Below are positions 26,314 through 34,185 of a stretch of DNA of 64,000 nt, one piece after another. The notes beneath the pieces were generated by a model. That model was not told the origin of the DNA. It saw only the letters and a program-made list of their open reading frames with translations, and did not search any database. The translations under genes were made by a program, and so were the position numbers. Every line of letters starts with the position of its first letter. Position 1 is the first letter of the stretch. Location: assembly GCA_964560765.1 (NCBI GenBank), contig CAZLMG010000003.1, positions 169,856-233,855 on the forward strand, read 5' to 3'. Source of the stretch: CAZLMG01 sp964560765 (lineage in GTDB: Bacteria > Bdellovibrionota_B > Oligoflexia > Oligoflexales > CAZLMG01).

Positions 26314-26430
26314 ATGCGAGTTGCAAAAGAAAGCGAAAACGGCCGCGTTGCGGTTCCGATTCTTCTCTGGTTTATGGGAGTTCCTTTCTTCGTCGTCGTG
26401 GCTCTTTGGTTCTTCTTTTTCAGGGGGTAG
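26314..26430 (+). CDS. 38-residue single-helix membrane protein
   Basis: AAGGAGT lies seven bases before an ATG that opens MRVAKESENG, a charged start followed by one very hydrophobic helix (about residues 13-36, many Phe and Val) and the end RG. The frame is too short for routine gene calling, but the binding site and the classic small-membrane-protein composition support it. It stands at the head of a run of stress genes (hemerythrin-like, BON, glycine-zipper), which suggests an envelope-stress role. No family recognised. Confidence 0.6.
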   Translation: MRVAKESENGRVAVPILLWFMGVPFFVVVALWFFFFRG

Positions 26431-26514
26431 CAGTCGGCTCACACATGGGCGGCGACTACAGAGAAAAATCAAGAATCACACTGGGGCTAAAGCCTGGTTG
26501 AAACGGAAATGATA

Positions 26515-26841
26515 ATGGGTATCTCCAAAAAGATGCAAGAAGGGGATAACGCGGGCACCAGCGTTAGTGCGATTAAAATCGATGAAGCGGCCGTTCTTGA
26601 AGCGAACGAAGAACATCTCAATGTCAAAGAAATGCTTCGTAAATTGTCCGGCATCGAAATTAGCGACGAAACGTTTGACGCAAAGATCAAAGTGTTGAAA
26701 GAGCTAGTTCGGAATCATGTGAAAGAGGAGGAAACCAAGCTCTTTCCTCAGTGCGAGCAATCCATAGAAGAGCAGGAGTTGGCTATTCTGGGCCAGAAGA
26801 TGGGGACACTTGCCAAGAAGGACTCAGCTAACAGCTATTGA
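26515..26841 (+). CDS. hemerythrin (HHE)-like protein, N-terminally shortened
   Basis: 108 residues. NEEHLNVKEMLRKLSG and then LKELVRNHVKEEETKLFPQ match the second half of HHE cation-binding four-helix proteins, including the H-x-x-x-E pair that binds iron. The first helical pair with its own His ligands is missing, and upstream in-frame codons run into a stop, so this is a half-length variant or a remnant. Start chosen for GGA seven bases upstream; an ATG two codons earlier is equal in frame. Confidence 0.5.
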   Translation: MGISKKMQEGDNAGTSVSAIKIDEAAVLEANEEHLNVKEMLRKLSGIEISDETFDAKIKVLKELVRNHVKEEETKLFPQCEQSIEEQELAILGQKMGTLAKKDSANSY

Positions 26842-26891
26842 AGGGCATGTTTTGTGCACGTCGAGACTAACTGTTTAAACGAGGAGGACGC

Positions 26892-27311
26892 ATGCGAAAA
26901 TTTTCAACCAAGAAACCGGCGGTCTGGTTATTCACTTCGATGCTCGTGGGCGGGTTTGGGACCGGAATGGCGCAGAACACGGCGAATGAGCGGGACCCGG
27001 GATCCGCGAATCCGGACGCTGACAATACGAAGGTCAATAAGCGCTACGATGAAAAAATCGAAGTGACTGCTGATCAGCAAAGCAACGAGAAACATGCTGT
27101 TGAAACAACGCGCCGTATCAGGAGCGCCATAACAGACGATAAGTCACTTTCGACCTATGCGCACAACGTTAAGATCATCTGGCAAAACGGAGAGGTTGTC
27201 CTGAAAGGACCGGTCACGAATGCCGAAGAGAAGCGTTCCGTGGAAAAGATTGCCACGAAGGTGGCGGGTAAGACGAAAGTCAAAAGTGAGCTCGAGGTTG
27301 CAACTCGTTGA
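26892..27311 (+). CDS. exported BON-domain protein (OsmY-like)
   Basis: 139 residues, GAGGAGGA before the ATG. Signal peptide to about residue 28 (GTGMAQ), an acidic Asn/Asp-rich linker, then one BON domain (about 70-139): TTRRIRSAITDDKSLS, VKIIWQNGEVVLKGPV, EKRSVEKIATKVAG, KVKSELEV. BON proteins bind phospholipid and stabilise the envelope under osmotic and other stress. Neighbours are also stress-type genes. Confidence 0.8.
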   Translation: MRKFSTKKPAVWLFTSMLVGGFGTGMAQNTANERDPGSANPDADNTKVNKRYDEKIEVTADQQSNEKHAVETTRRIRSAITDDKSLSTYAHNVKIIWQNGEVVLKGPVTNAEEKRSVEKIATKVAGKTKVKSELEVATR

Positions 27312-27367
27312 CCCGTATCTCAGTCAACGCAGGACATTTTTATATACTAATTCTGGAAGGATTTTTT

Positions 27368-27976
27368 ATGTCTAATAATAAAACAGCGGTCTTCGCAATT
27401 TTTAACGGACGTGAGGGTGTCGAGAACGCGATTTCCGATCTAAAGACCGCTTCCTTTCGCAATACTGATATCTCTGTCCTCTTTCCCGACAGTACGGGCA
27501 CAAAGGACTTTGCCCACGAAAAAGCAACAAAAGCACCCGAGGGAGCTTCGACAGGCACGGCTGCCGGCGCCGTCCTCGGTGGTGCATTTGGGTGGCTAGT
27601 CGGAGTTGGTTCGCTGGCCATTCCTGGCGTTGGTCCACTTATCGCAGCAGGTCCCATCATGGCCGCCCTGGCTGGCGCCGGTGTCGGTGGGGCCCTTGGC
27701 GGCCTGACGGGCGCCTTGGTTGGCATGGGCATCCCCGAGTATGAAGCCAAGCGCTATGAAGGCCTCGTTAAGGACGGTGGCATTCTCGTATCGGTGCACT
27801 GCGATGACTCAGACTGGGTAAAGCGCGCCAAGGACATCCTGACGAGGGCAGGCGGGGAAGGTATCGCTTCGGCCAAAGAGTCTTCGAATATCGTTGAGGG
27901 CACTGATTCTCCTGAGCCGTTGTCAAGGACCCCACGACGGGACAATGACACGGATTTCAGGTCAACTTCTTTGTAG
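27368..27976 (+). CDS. glycine-zipper stress protein (DUF3341/YflT-like)
   Basis: 202 residues from the ATG with GGAAGGA upstream. N-terminal alpha/beta domain (AVFAIFNGREGVENAISDL, NTDISVLFPD) like YflT/general stress protein 17M, then a long Gly/Ala-rich hydrophobic stretch (about residues 64-122) of glycine-zipper type, then GIPEYEAKRYEGLVKDGG and VHCDDSDWVKRAKDIL. Proteins of this layout are common in stress clusters and are sometimes labelled DUF3341. Function unknown. Follows the BON gene by 56 nt. Confidence 0.65.
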   Translation: MSNNKTAVFAIFNGREGVENAISDLKTASFRNTDISVLFPDSTGTKDFAHEKATKAPEGASTGTAAGAVLGGAFGWLVGVGSLAIPGVGPLIAAGPIMAALAGAGVGGALGGLTGALVGMGIPEYEAKRYEGLVKDGGILVSVHCDDSDWVKRAKDILTRAGGEGIASAKESSNIVEGTDSPEPLSRTPRRDNDTDFRSTSL

Positions 27977-28028
27977 AATTGCAGAGCGCTTTTCTCGATG
28001 ACGGGGAAGTATGCACGGATTTGGATTC

Positions 28029-28051
28029 GGCCGAGACGCGAAGTCTCGGCC
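28029..28051. terminator. perfect 9-bp hairpin between convergent genes
   Basis: GGCCGAGAC and GTCTCGGCC pair around the loop GCGAA. It lies between a + strand and a - strand stop codon and could end transcription in both directions, although no T tract follows. Confidence 0.55.
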
Positions 28052-28063
28052 AGCCAGATCTAA

Positions 28064-28534
28064 CTACTTTTGTCGGGTAAACGTTTTGCTGAATGATTGA
28101 GTCCCAGACTGATCCTGCCAGGACCAGGTTTGGACGATGCGATCGGAGGCTTCAAACTTGAAGCCTACAGAAGAGATATACCCCTCCCTGCTGTTGCCCG
28201 TGAGATCAAGAAATGTGAAGTACACCACGCCTTCCTCAGTTAGCGCCAGCGGCGCGATCATCCTTGGTTGGTTGTCTGCTTCGCAATAATGCGTTGCCAT
28301 GACTCGATCCCCATCTAGATGATACGCAGTCACCATTCCATAGACGTATTCTAGAACTGTGTGCCCGCCCGCGACAACCTCATATCGAAGCTGCTTTTCC
28401 TCTTCACCACCCTCGCCTTCGGCAATCCATGATCCTTCGAGACCTCGGATGGCTTCGTAAGTTGAAGAGAAGGCGGATGCCCCCTGGGTGGTCAGCATGA
28501 CTCCCAAGTAAATCGCTATCTTGATTGCGCGCAT
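28064..28534 (-). CDS. exported DUF1579-like/lipocalin-like protein
   Basis: 156 residues, GGGAGGAA before the ATG. Signal peptide ending at GASAF. The mature part reads as a small beta-barrel: LEGSWIAEGEGGEEE, MATHYCEADNQPRM, FKFEASDRIVQTWSW and the end FTRQK are like DUF1579-type proteins, which are thought to be lipocalin-like. Ligand unknown. Starts about 30 nt from the tail of the VOC-family gene and may be co-transcribed with it. Confidence 0.6.
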   Translation of the reverse strand: MRAIKIAIYLGVMLTTQGASAFSSTYEAIRGLEGSWIAEGEGGEEEKQLRYEVVAGGHTVLEYVYGMVTAYHLDGDRVMATHYCEADNQPRMIAPLALTEEGVVYFTFLDLTGNSREGYISSVGFKFEASDRIVQTWSWQDQSGTQSFSKTFTRQK

Positions 28535-28566
28535 TCATTCCTCCCTTAAATTTGGCATTTTTCGAC

Positions 28567-28932
28567 TTATTTACTGCTATGAAATGCGACACGATTACCC
28601 TCCGTGTCGATAAACATGCCGATGAACCCATGCGGGCCGATGGGCGTCTTTTCAAGGATCACTTTGCCACCGGCTTTCGCGACTCTCGCCAACGGCGTCG
28701 CCAAGTCGTCACCGCCGTTTAGGTAGACGATGGAACCACGGTCGCTGGGCTCATAGCCTTCTCCCTGCACCACTGCACCGTGAACCGATGTATGGCCACC
28801 CTGCCCCAGCATCGCCATCTTCGTCCCTGCAAACTCATTCAGCTCCAAACTCTCTTCCAGGACTGCGCCATAGAATTTCGCCGCCCGTTGGATATCCTTT
28901 GCCGGAATCTCAAACCAATTGATCGAGTTCAT
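28567..28932 (-). CDS. VOC-family glyoxalase/dioxygenase-like protein
   Basis: 121 residues from the ATG preceded by GGAGGAAG; longer in-frame readings lack a signal. One vicinal-oxygen-chelate module: NWFEIPAKDIQRAAKFYG at the N-terminus and FIDTEGNRVAFHS at the C-terminus, typical of single-domain glyoxalase/bleomycin-resistance-like proteins that act as dimers. Metal-dependent chemistry or simple binding are both possible; substrate unknown. Confidence 0.8.
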   Translation of the reverse strand: MNSINWFEIPAKDIQRAAKFYGAVLEESLELNEFAGTKMAMLGQGGHTSVHGAVVQGEGYEPSDRGSIVYLNGGDDLATPLARVAKAGGKVILEKTPIGPHGFIGMFIDTEGNRVAFHSSK

Positions 28933-29046
28933 ACTTCCTCCGTTTGATAGATTGATTGATCGAACCGGCCAGCAATGTGCATTGCCAGATCCAGCAGCGC
29001 CAGCCGCCGGACTCAAAAAAGAGAATTGCGATGTAATCTTAGTTAG

Positions 29047-29880
29047 TTACTTCGTGACGATGTCGGCAGAAGCTTGAGCACGAATTAGCGCGACGGCGCG
29101 ATCTAATTCCTCATCGGGCAAAAAACCAAACTGATGGTGGGTGAAGTGATTCAAGGTACCAATCAAGCAGTCCTTACCAAATGCAACGGCGTAAATCGCC
29201 GCTACTGAACGCGGGATAGGATTGCTTTGGTGTACCCGGAAGCGCTCACTGCGATGGAGATACCAAGCAAACACATACCAGGAAAAAAAACTTCCCGCTC
29301 GAGTGGCGGCCACATAGAACCAGAAATGCGATCCACCGTACCAGGCCATGCCGACAAAAAGACTAAAATACAAGAACGTTCTAAGTGCAAAACTTAGATT
29401 CCATCCGTGTCGATGCACATAGCGTGGCAGGGCCTGCTCGGGCTCAAAGAAGCAATGAAGCGCGCCCGCGAACGCAGATTTTGGTTTGGTGAGGAATAGG
29501 TCTGGATCTTTCGCATCTCCCTCATATCGGTGATGGAGAAAGTGATTGCGCCGATACTCATGATAGCCAAGTTGCAAAGGACCTACCACCACGGGCACAT
29601 AGGTGCAATTCTCGGCCCTAGGACCACGTGCACGCTCAGCATGAAAGTGCATATGATACGCGACAAAGTAGCGGATGAAACAAACAAAGGCCAACGGCAT
29701 AAACAGCCAAGGTGACAGCCACTGCTCCACAAGAGCCACATATCCTGCGTACACAAGGATAATACAAACGGAAGCCCTGATGTCGTATCGTCTGGTACCG
29801 CTATTCGGAATCGCATTACGAATCACCTGCGTCAGAGTTTTGTGCTGAGCGCCCTGATGGGCGATTGTAGATGACATCAT
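29047..29880 (-). CDS. fatty acid desaturase-like membrane di-iron protein (smaller)
   Basis: About 277 residues, several membrane segments, with three His boxes: HMHFHAER, HEYRRNHFLHH and HFTHHQ. These fit the membrane desaturase/hydroxylase family, acting on lipid acyl chains or related substrates. Start ATG lies inside the ATGA overlap with the stop of the upstream UbiB-like gene and has CAGGAG before it, so translation is coupled. Last gene of a three-gene operon; the exact substrate cannot be told. Confidence 0.75.
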   Translation of the reverse strand: MMSSTIAHQGAQHKTLTQVIRNAIPNSGTRRYDIRASVCIILVYAGYVALVEQWLSPWLFMPLAFVCFIRYFVAYHMHFHAERARGPRAENCTYVPVVVGPLQLGYHEYRRNHFLHHRYEGDAKDPDLFLTKPKSAFAGALHCFFEPEQALPRYVHRHGWNLSFALRTFLYFSLFVGMAWYGGSHFWFYVAATRAGSFFSWYVFAWYLHRSERFRVHQSNPIPRSVAAIYAVAFGKDCLIGTLNHFTHHQFGFLPDEELDRAVALIRAQASADIVTK

Positions 29881-32234
29881 GCGAGAATCTCCTGACACAA
29901 GCGCTTCCAATTCAATGAGCCGCCCGCGGCCGCTAACATGCTGAACAGCCCAAAATATACGCGGAACGCATAAACAAACTCCGGATGCAGCGACATGTAG
30001 CGAAGATTGCGATTCGCTGCACTGAACATCGTCTTCAACTCCTGATGAATGACTTCGTAACTGTAGCTCTGCTCGCGATCTTGTTTCACGGCATCCATGG
30101 CGTGACCCATGTGAACGTCATACGCCAGGTCCTCATCGAATAAGCGATGATGTGCAACTAGCCCTAATCTGCTGACGACCTGCGAGAAGAGCGCACGATC
30201 ATCGAAAGCGCAGACTCTAATAGCATCACACCACGTCTTGGCCATAATGGGAGAAAGTTTTTTCACGTTGCCAAAATCAATGGCGACAAGTTTCCCCTGC
30301 CGCACAAGAAAATTCCCCATATGGAGGTCGGTGTTAAACATCCCAGATCGGCAGCTGCCGACCACAAAGCGCAGAACTGCCTCGGTAATATGCTGTCGTT
30401 GCATCTCGTCGCTGCTCTGCAAGAATTCTAGGAGCGGCTGCCCGTCAATGAATTCCGTGACGAGCGTTCGCGACGTGCAAAGCTCATGGGCAACTTCCGG
30501 GAAGCTCACCCACGGACTTGCCGCAAAGAGACAACGAAAATAGTCGAGATGGGACGCTTCTCTCTTCAGATCCGTTTCCGCAATGAGTCCCGCTTGCAAC
30601 TCATCCAGCAAGGCTCCTACATTCATTCGGGGCACGAAAAGCTTCAGAACCGGCGCAGCCACGCGCAAAAGCGCCATATCGGAAGTGATGGCCTCCTCAA
30701 TGCCCGGATGAACAACTTTTATGGCGACGGTGCGCCCGTCACGTAGGGTTCCCCGATGAACTTGGGCAACGCTCCCCACCCCGACAGGATTACGTTCCAC
30801 ATGGGCGATCAGATTCCACTGATCCTTCGTGAGGTCTTCTTGCAGCTGACTCAATACATCTACGAAAGGAGTGGCCACACCAGCGGCGCTCAGATTCCGC
30901 ATCGGGAGTTCTTCTCCAATGTCCAGTCCCAGGTAGGATGCTGTCTGTCCCACTTTCATGAGTGGACCCCGCAGGGCGCTGAGGTGTCGAACAAGGATAG
31001 CTGCGAGCCGCTCGCGAGATTCCTGATCCAGTCGCTTAACCTCAGAGGCGCTGCTGAATAGGCGACGAAACGCTTGAATTCCGAGCTCAGAGCAAAGCAT
31101 AGTTGTCATACGTGCGGTCGTTGCGGTACGAGCCCACCCATGTTCGACAAGTTCCTCGGAACTGAGCTTACCTGCGTATTGCAGGGGATCAAACACATCC
31201 AAAACGTCGAGACGATTGCCGATCTGCAGGCTAAATGCTTGATACGCTTCTTGCAAAAGCGTGACAAACTCGTCCATGCGCTTGACTTCACACCATCGCA
31301 AGCACGCAGCCAATCGCAGCATATTGCCTTCGGAGACGGGTTCGGTAGTGAGGTCGTCTAGGTAGTTACCCATGCGATGCAGCGTCATCCGCAAGGGTGA
31401 TGCAGCTTTGACGCCATTCCAAAATAGGGAGTCCCCTGGAGACGCCATGCGCTCCACCGCACGAGGAATCAACTTGCGTGGGCTCAACACCCGAAACCAC
31501 AAGGGTATCAAAGCGCGACTCTCCATATCGCTACTGACTAACTCACGAAGACCGACAGACTTCAGAGCCTGCTCCGGGTTTCCGGACAGCTGACATTCAG
31601 CGGCAAACGCTTCGTATGCGGCTACATGCTGGCCATTCTGTAGCATTTCCATCTGTATCGCTCGATGTTCCAGAAGGTGTCCCTTGTAACGGAGCTGAGT
31701 GAGCGATGCCACTGCATGTGGCGGTCGACCAAGCCGCACGTCTTGATGCGCATTCAAGGCAGACCGATTTTTGCCCGGTGTCCCATTGGGGGAAAAAACA
31801 CTAGAAATGGCCTCGTGCCATCTGGCGAGAAATGGCCACTGTAGTTTCCGGTAACCATCCGCCAAAGCTTTATGGGCATGGGACACGAGATATGCGATTT
31901 TCGAGGATGGATGGTTTAACGAGTAATGGTCAAACATGACGCTGATACCATTTTCGCTTTTTTGCAATTCGTCAGGATCCTCTGCATGACGTGCCGCCTC
32001 GGCAAGCCAAAGCAAACGGTGTAGGTCGCCGGCGTAGCCGACTTCTATTTGTAAGCTGCGCAACCGCCCGTTGATCAAATGGCGCCTGGCACACAGATCT
32101 GGACACGCTTCTAGCAGACGCTGGATGTCCACCTGAGTCGCAAGGACGACCGGCATCTGCCAAACTTGATCCCGTTTCTGTGAAACACGACTACCCAAAG
32201 TGCTCCCCCACCCCGTCGTCGTCGCCCTGAGCAC
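29877..32234 (-). CDS. UbiB/ABC1-type atypical kinase with a long unknown N-terminal region
   Basis: 785 residues. The C-terminal 380 are UbiB/COQ8-like: LMKVGQTASYL (KxGQ motif), PVGVGSVAQVH, VAIKVVHP with the catalytic Lys, FNTDLHMGNFLV (catalytic loop, usually DPHPGN) and VAIDFGN (metal site). Where the family has the Ala-rich AAAS loop, this one reads GVGS; in human COQ8A an Ala-to-Gly change there releases autophosphorylation. The first 400 residues are helical, Leu- and Arg-rich, and match nothing I know. The family supports quinone and lipid metabolism. The GTG start overlaps the upstream desaturase by 44 nt; a later ATG (32156) is possible. Confidence 0.75.
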   Translation of the reverse strand: MLRATTTGWGSTLGSRVSQKRDQVWQMPVVLATQVDIQRLLEACPDLCARRHLINGRLRSLQIEVGYAGDLHRLLWLAEAARHAEDPDELQKSENGISVMFDHYSLNHPSSKIAYLVSHAHKALADGYRKLQWPFLARWHEAISSVFSPNGTPGKNRSALNAHQDVRLGRPPHAVASLTQLRYKGHLLEHRAIQMEMLQNGQHVAAYEAFAAECQLSGNPEQALKSVGLRELVSSDMESRALIPLWFRVLSPRKLIPRAVERMASPGDSLFWNGVKAASPLRMTLHRMGNYLDDLTTEPVSEGNMLRLAACLRWCEVKRMDEFVTLLQEAYQAFSLQIGNRLDVLDVFDPLQYAGKLSSEELVEHGWARTATTARMTTMLCSELGIQAFRRLFSSASEVKRLDQESRERLAAILVRHLSALRGPLMKVGQTASYLGLDIGEELPMRNLSAAGVATPFVDVLSQLQEDLTKDQWNLIAHVERNPVGVGSVAQVHRGTLRDGRTVAIKVVHPGIEEAITSDMALLRVAAPVLKLFVPRMNVGALLDELQAGLIAETDLKREASHLDYFRCLFAASPWVSFPEVAHELCTSRTLVTEFIDGQPLLEFLQSSDEMQRQHITEAVLRFVVGSCRSGMFNTDLHMGNFLVRQGKLVAIDFGNVKKLSPIMAKTWCDAIRVCAFDDRALFSQVVSRLGLVAHHRLFDEDLAYDVHMGHAMDAVKQDREQSYSYEVIHQELKTMFSAANRNLRYMSLHPEFVYAFRVYFGLFSMLAAAGGSLNWKRLCQEILA

Positions 32235-33444
32235 TGTCCTGGGGCCAGCGAATACTTTCTGCCTGTGGAGCCGTAAACAAGCACTTAATCATTCCGGTGA
32301 AAGCAACGCGGAAAGTTTGTTCTTGGTAAGGCAGCCCATGACGATAGAACAGGTCTCTCGTACTAGATTCCATCAACGGCAAGTCGCGATGCGGGATAGT
32401 GGGAAAAAGATGATGCTCTATGTGATAGTTCAGCCCCCCGGTCAGAATGGTCCACATAGCGCTCTTTTGTTTAAGGCTGATGGTTGTCCGTGCCAGGTGG
32501 TCAACAAAACCTGGCCCCGCTCCAGCGACCGTTGGCGCCGGGAAATGATTCAGACTGGAAACCAATGCCATCCACGCAGCGGGAATCGCCACCGACATGA
32601 GATAAAGTGCCCCAGCCCCAGGCGCCAAAGCCAGAAAGGAAACCACGGTGAGCCAACGAATAATCGCCAGCCTCCGTAGGTGTTTCTCTTTCCGTCGATA
32701 GCTTGTGGCCGTCAAGGTAATGACCAAGAGAGGGTAGGTAAATGGAATCACCACTCCTATCCAGAAAAATACATTCCAAGCACCCTGAGCCCATTGCCCC
32801 AGACGAAGATGGACTGTCCGGTTCCAAGTCATCGTGCGGGTTTGAAAGGCTGTATCTATAGCCACTCCACTTACGTCAAACGCGTTGGGCAGCAGGTGAT
32901 GAACGCGATGCGTTTCTTGGTGAAACCGTCCCAAGGGCGCGCCCAGGACGAGAATGCCCCACCAATCCATATGACGGCGAACAACGGGCTCACTCTCGGC
33001 AAAGGATCCGTGGCCAACATCATGGACCCACCAACCAAACTCCAAGTGTGCCAAGCCCAACAAAATGGTTGCTGGGACGATCAGCGAAGCGTGGCCGGTG
33101 GCCACAGCGATCCCCCAAATCGCGAGGGCGCTCCCCAAGCGCAAGAATTGACGGATGTGCGAGCGTCGATAGTTCTCTGGCTTCTGGTACATATGCCCAG
33201 CGCGCTCCAGCCGCTCCCAGAGCTGCACATAGGCGCTATCCGCCGCAGTCGACTGACCACGACCAGACAAAGGCTTCTGTGGAAGGCGCTGAATGAGCTG
33301 ATCGTACCTTAAGCCATGAGTGGCGCGTAAAAAGGGCAGCAGGTCGCGGTTCAAGAGATGCTGAAATATGTTGCTGACATGTTGCCTGGCGATGTGACCA
33401 AACTGAAACAACTTGCCGCCAAATTGAACGAAGTCAGGTTGCAT
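32191..33444 (-). CDS. fatty acid desaturase (DesA/delta-6-like family)
   Basis: About 417 residues with the three His boxes of acyl-lipid/acyl-CoA desaturases: HDVGHGSF, HQETHRVHH and NYHIEHHLFP (the last normally QIEHHLFP, as in front-end desaturases). Four to six membrane helices lie between. No cytochrome b5 domain, so electrons come from a separate carrier. Start uncertain: MQPDFVQFGGK is taken, but a 20-codon longer form is open. First gene of an operon with the UbiB-like kinase and a second desaturase. Confidence 0.8.
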   Translation of the reverse strand: MQPDFVQFGGKLFQFGHIARQHVSNIFQHLLNRDLLPFLRATHGLRYDQLIQRLPQKPLSGRGQSTAADSAYVQLWERLERAGHMYQKPENYRRSHIRQFLRLGSALAIWGIAVATGHASLIVPATILLGLAHLEFGWWVHDVGHGSFAESEPVVRRHMDWWGILVLGAPLGRFHQETHRVHHLLPNAFDVSGVAIDTAFQTRTMTWNRTVHLRLGQWAQGAWNVFFWIGVVIPFTYPLLVITLTATSYRRKEKHLRRLAIIRWLTVVSFLALAPGAGALYLMSVAIPAAWMALVSSLNHFPAPTVAGAGPGFVDHLARTTISLKQKSAMWTILTGGLNYHIEHHLFPTIPHRDLPLMESSTRDLFYRHGLPYQEQTFRVAFTGMIKCLFTAPQAESIRWPQDSAQGDDDGVGEHFG

Positions 33445-33800
33445 GGTCAATTCGATTCCGTAGTTTCGGGTGGGCGCTCGGCGCCCTATCATCACTGGCA
33501 TCAACGAACGAGCGTCACCGTTGCAACGCCAGTACCAGTGCGAAGGGTTGATTTATCCAATATTATTAAGATATTGAACGCATAACAGCACTGCCACCTG
33601 TTCAAGTGTTAGCCGGGTGTCGCTAGGGCGACGATGCTTGATTCCACGGAGCCTTAGGTTGGAAAGCGATTTGATGAGCTCTTGAGCGGCCTGAAGGGCA
33701 AAGTGAGCCCCAACAGGTAACCGTGTTAGTTGCCATCAGCGTATTATGCGACAGAGCTAGGGGGTCAAGTGATTCTGAGCGTTGCATTCCTGAATCCTTC
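33445..33800. other. gap between desaturase operon and right integrase remnant
   Basis: Holds the promoter region of the minus-strand desaturase operon (a GC-rich hairpin GGGCG/CGCCC at about 33472-33486) and, on the minus strand near 33587-33717, a frame of about 55 codons (SLSNLRLRGIKHRRPSDT, LTLEQVAVLL) with no start codon, perhaps debris of a regulator or recombinase. No intact gene seen. Confidence 0.35.
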
Positions 33801-33920
33801 GCTGTTCAGGCCGCATGGGGCCACCGCAGCAGGAGTGTCACCGAGCTCTACGCCAAGCCCGTGGCACTCTTGACCAAGGACACCGCGGAAAAGACGGCGG
33901 CTGTGATGAACCTCTCATAA
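33801..33920 (+). pseudogene. tyrosine recombinase C-terminal fragment, right copy
   Basis: Forty codons, AVQAAWGHRSRSVTELY through to AAVMNLS and a TAA, carrying the box II His-Arg region and the Tyr nucleophile only. The sequence before it is not integrase. From codon 14 on, its DNA is nearly identical to the left remnant, while before that point the two differ at many third positions, so the identical part looks recently exchanged. It runs towards the 3' end of a tRNA-Ser, the usual place for a tRNA-targeting integrase. Confidence 0.8.
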
Positions 33921-33985
33921 TCTCCGACGTCGGAGATTCTCATCCTTCTCCGTCCCGATCGATCACGTACAAAATCACGTACTGA
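33840..33985 (+). repeat. 146-bp direct repeat, right copy
   Basis: Counterpart of 12606-12751, same orientation, three mismatches and no gap. Includes the 20-bp palindrome at 33919-33938 and the double ATCACGTAC. Ends 76 bp before the tRNA-Ser gene. Confidence 0.9.
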
Positions 33986-34060
33986 CGGATTTGCGGTTCG
34001 GAGAGCCGTAGTTTTCTCAGGAAGTCTTGTTAGTTTGCGGAGTGCGCCACAAGGAAGTGG

Positions 34061-34147
34061 CGGAGAGAGAGGGATTCGAACCCTCGTTAGAGTTTCCCCT
34101 AAACACGCTTTCCAAGCGTGCGCCTTCAGCCACTCGGCCATCTCTCC
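34061..34147 (-). tRNA. tRNA-Ser (anticodon GGA)
   Basis: 87-nt gene on the minus strand. Acceptor stem GGAGAGA/TCTCTCC with discriminator G, D-arm TGGCCGAGTGGCTGAAGG, anticodon loop CTTGGAAAG giving GGA (reads UCC/UCU), long class II variable arm, and T-loop GGTTCGAATCC. CCA is not encoded. Its 3' end faces the integrase fragment, marking it as the probable attachment site of the island. Confidence 0.95.
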
Positions 34148-34185
34148 AGGGTGAGATACGGTCCTAATCCAGCGAGGTTAAATTT

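Noticed and set aside
33358..33585. 75-codon plus-strand frame in the desaturase promoter region
   Set aside because: Mostly antisense to the desaturase 5' end, with no binding site.
33848..34141. 97-codon minus-strand frame over the tRNA-Ser and repeat
   Set aside because: It reads through the tRNA gene and the antisense of the integrase fragment; a by-product of those sequences.
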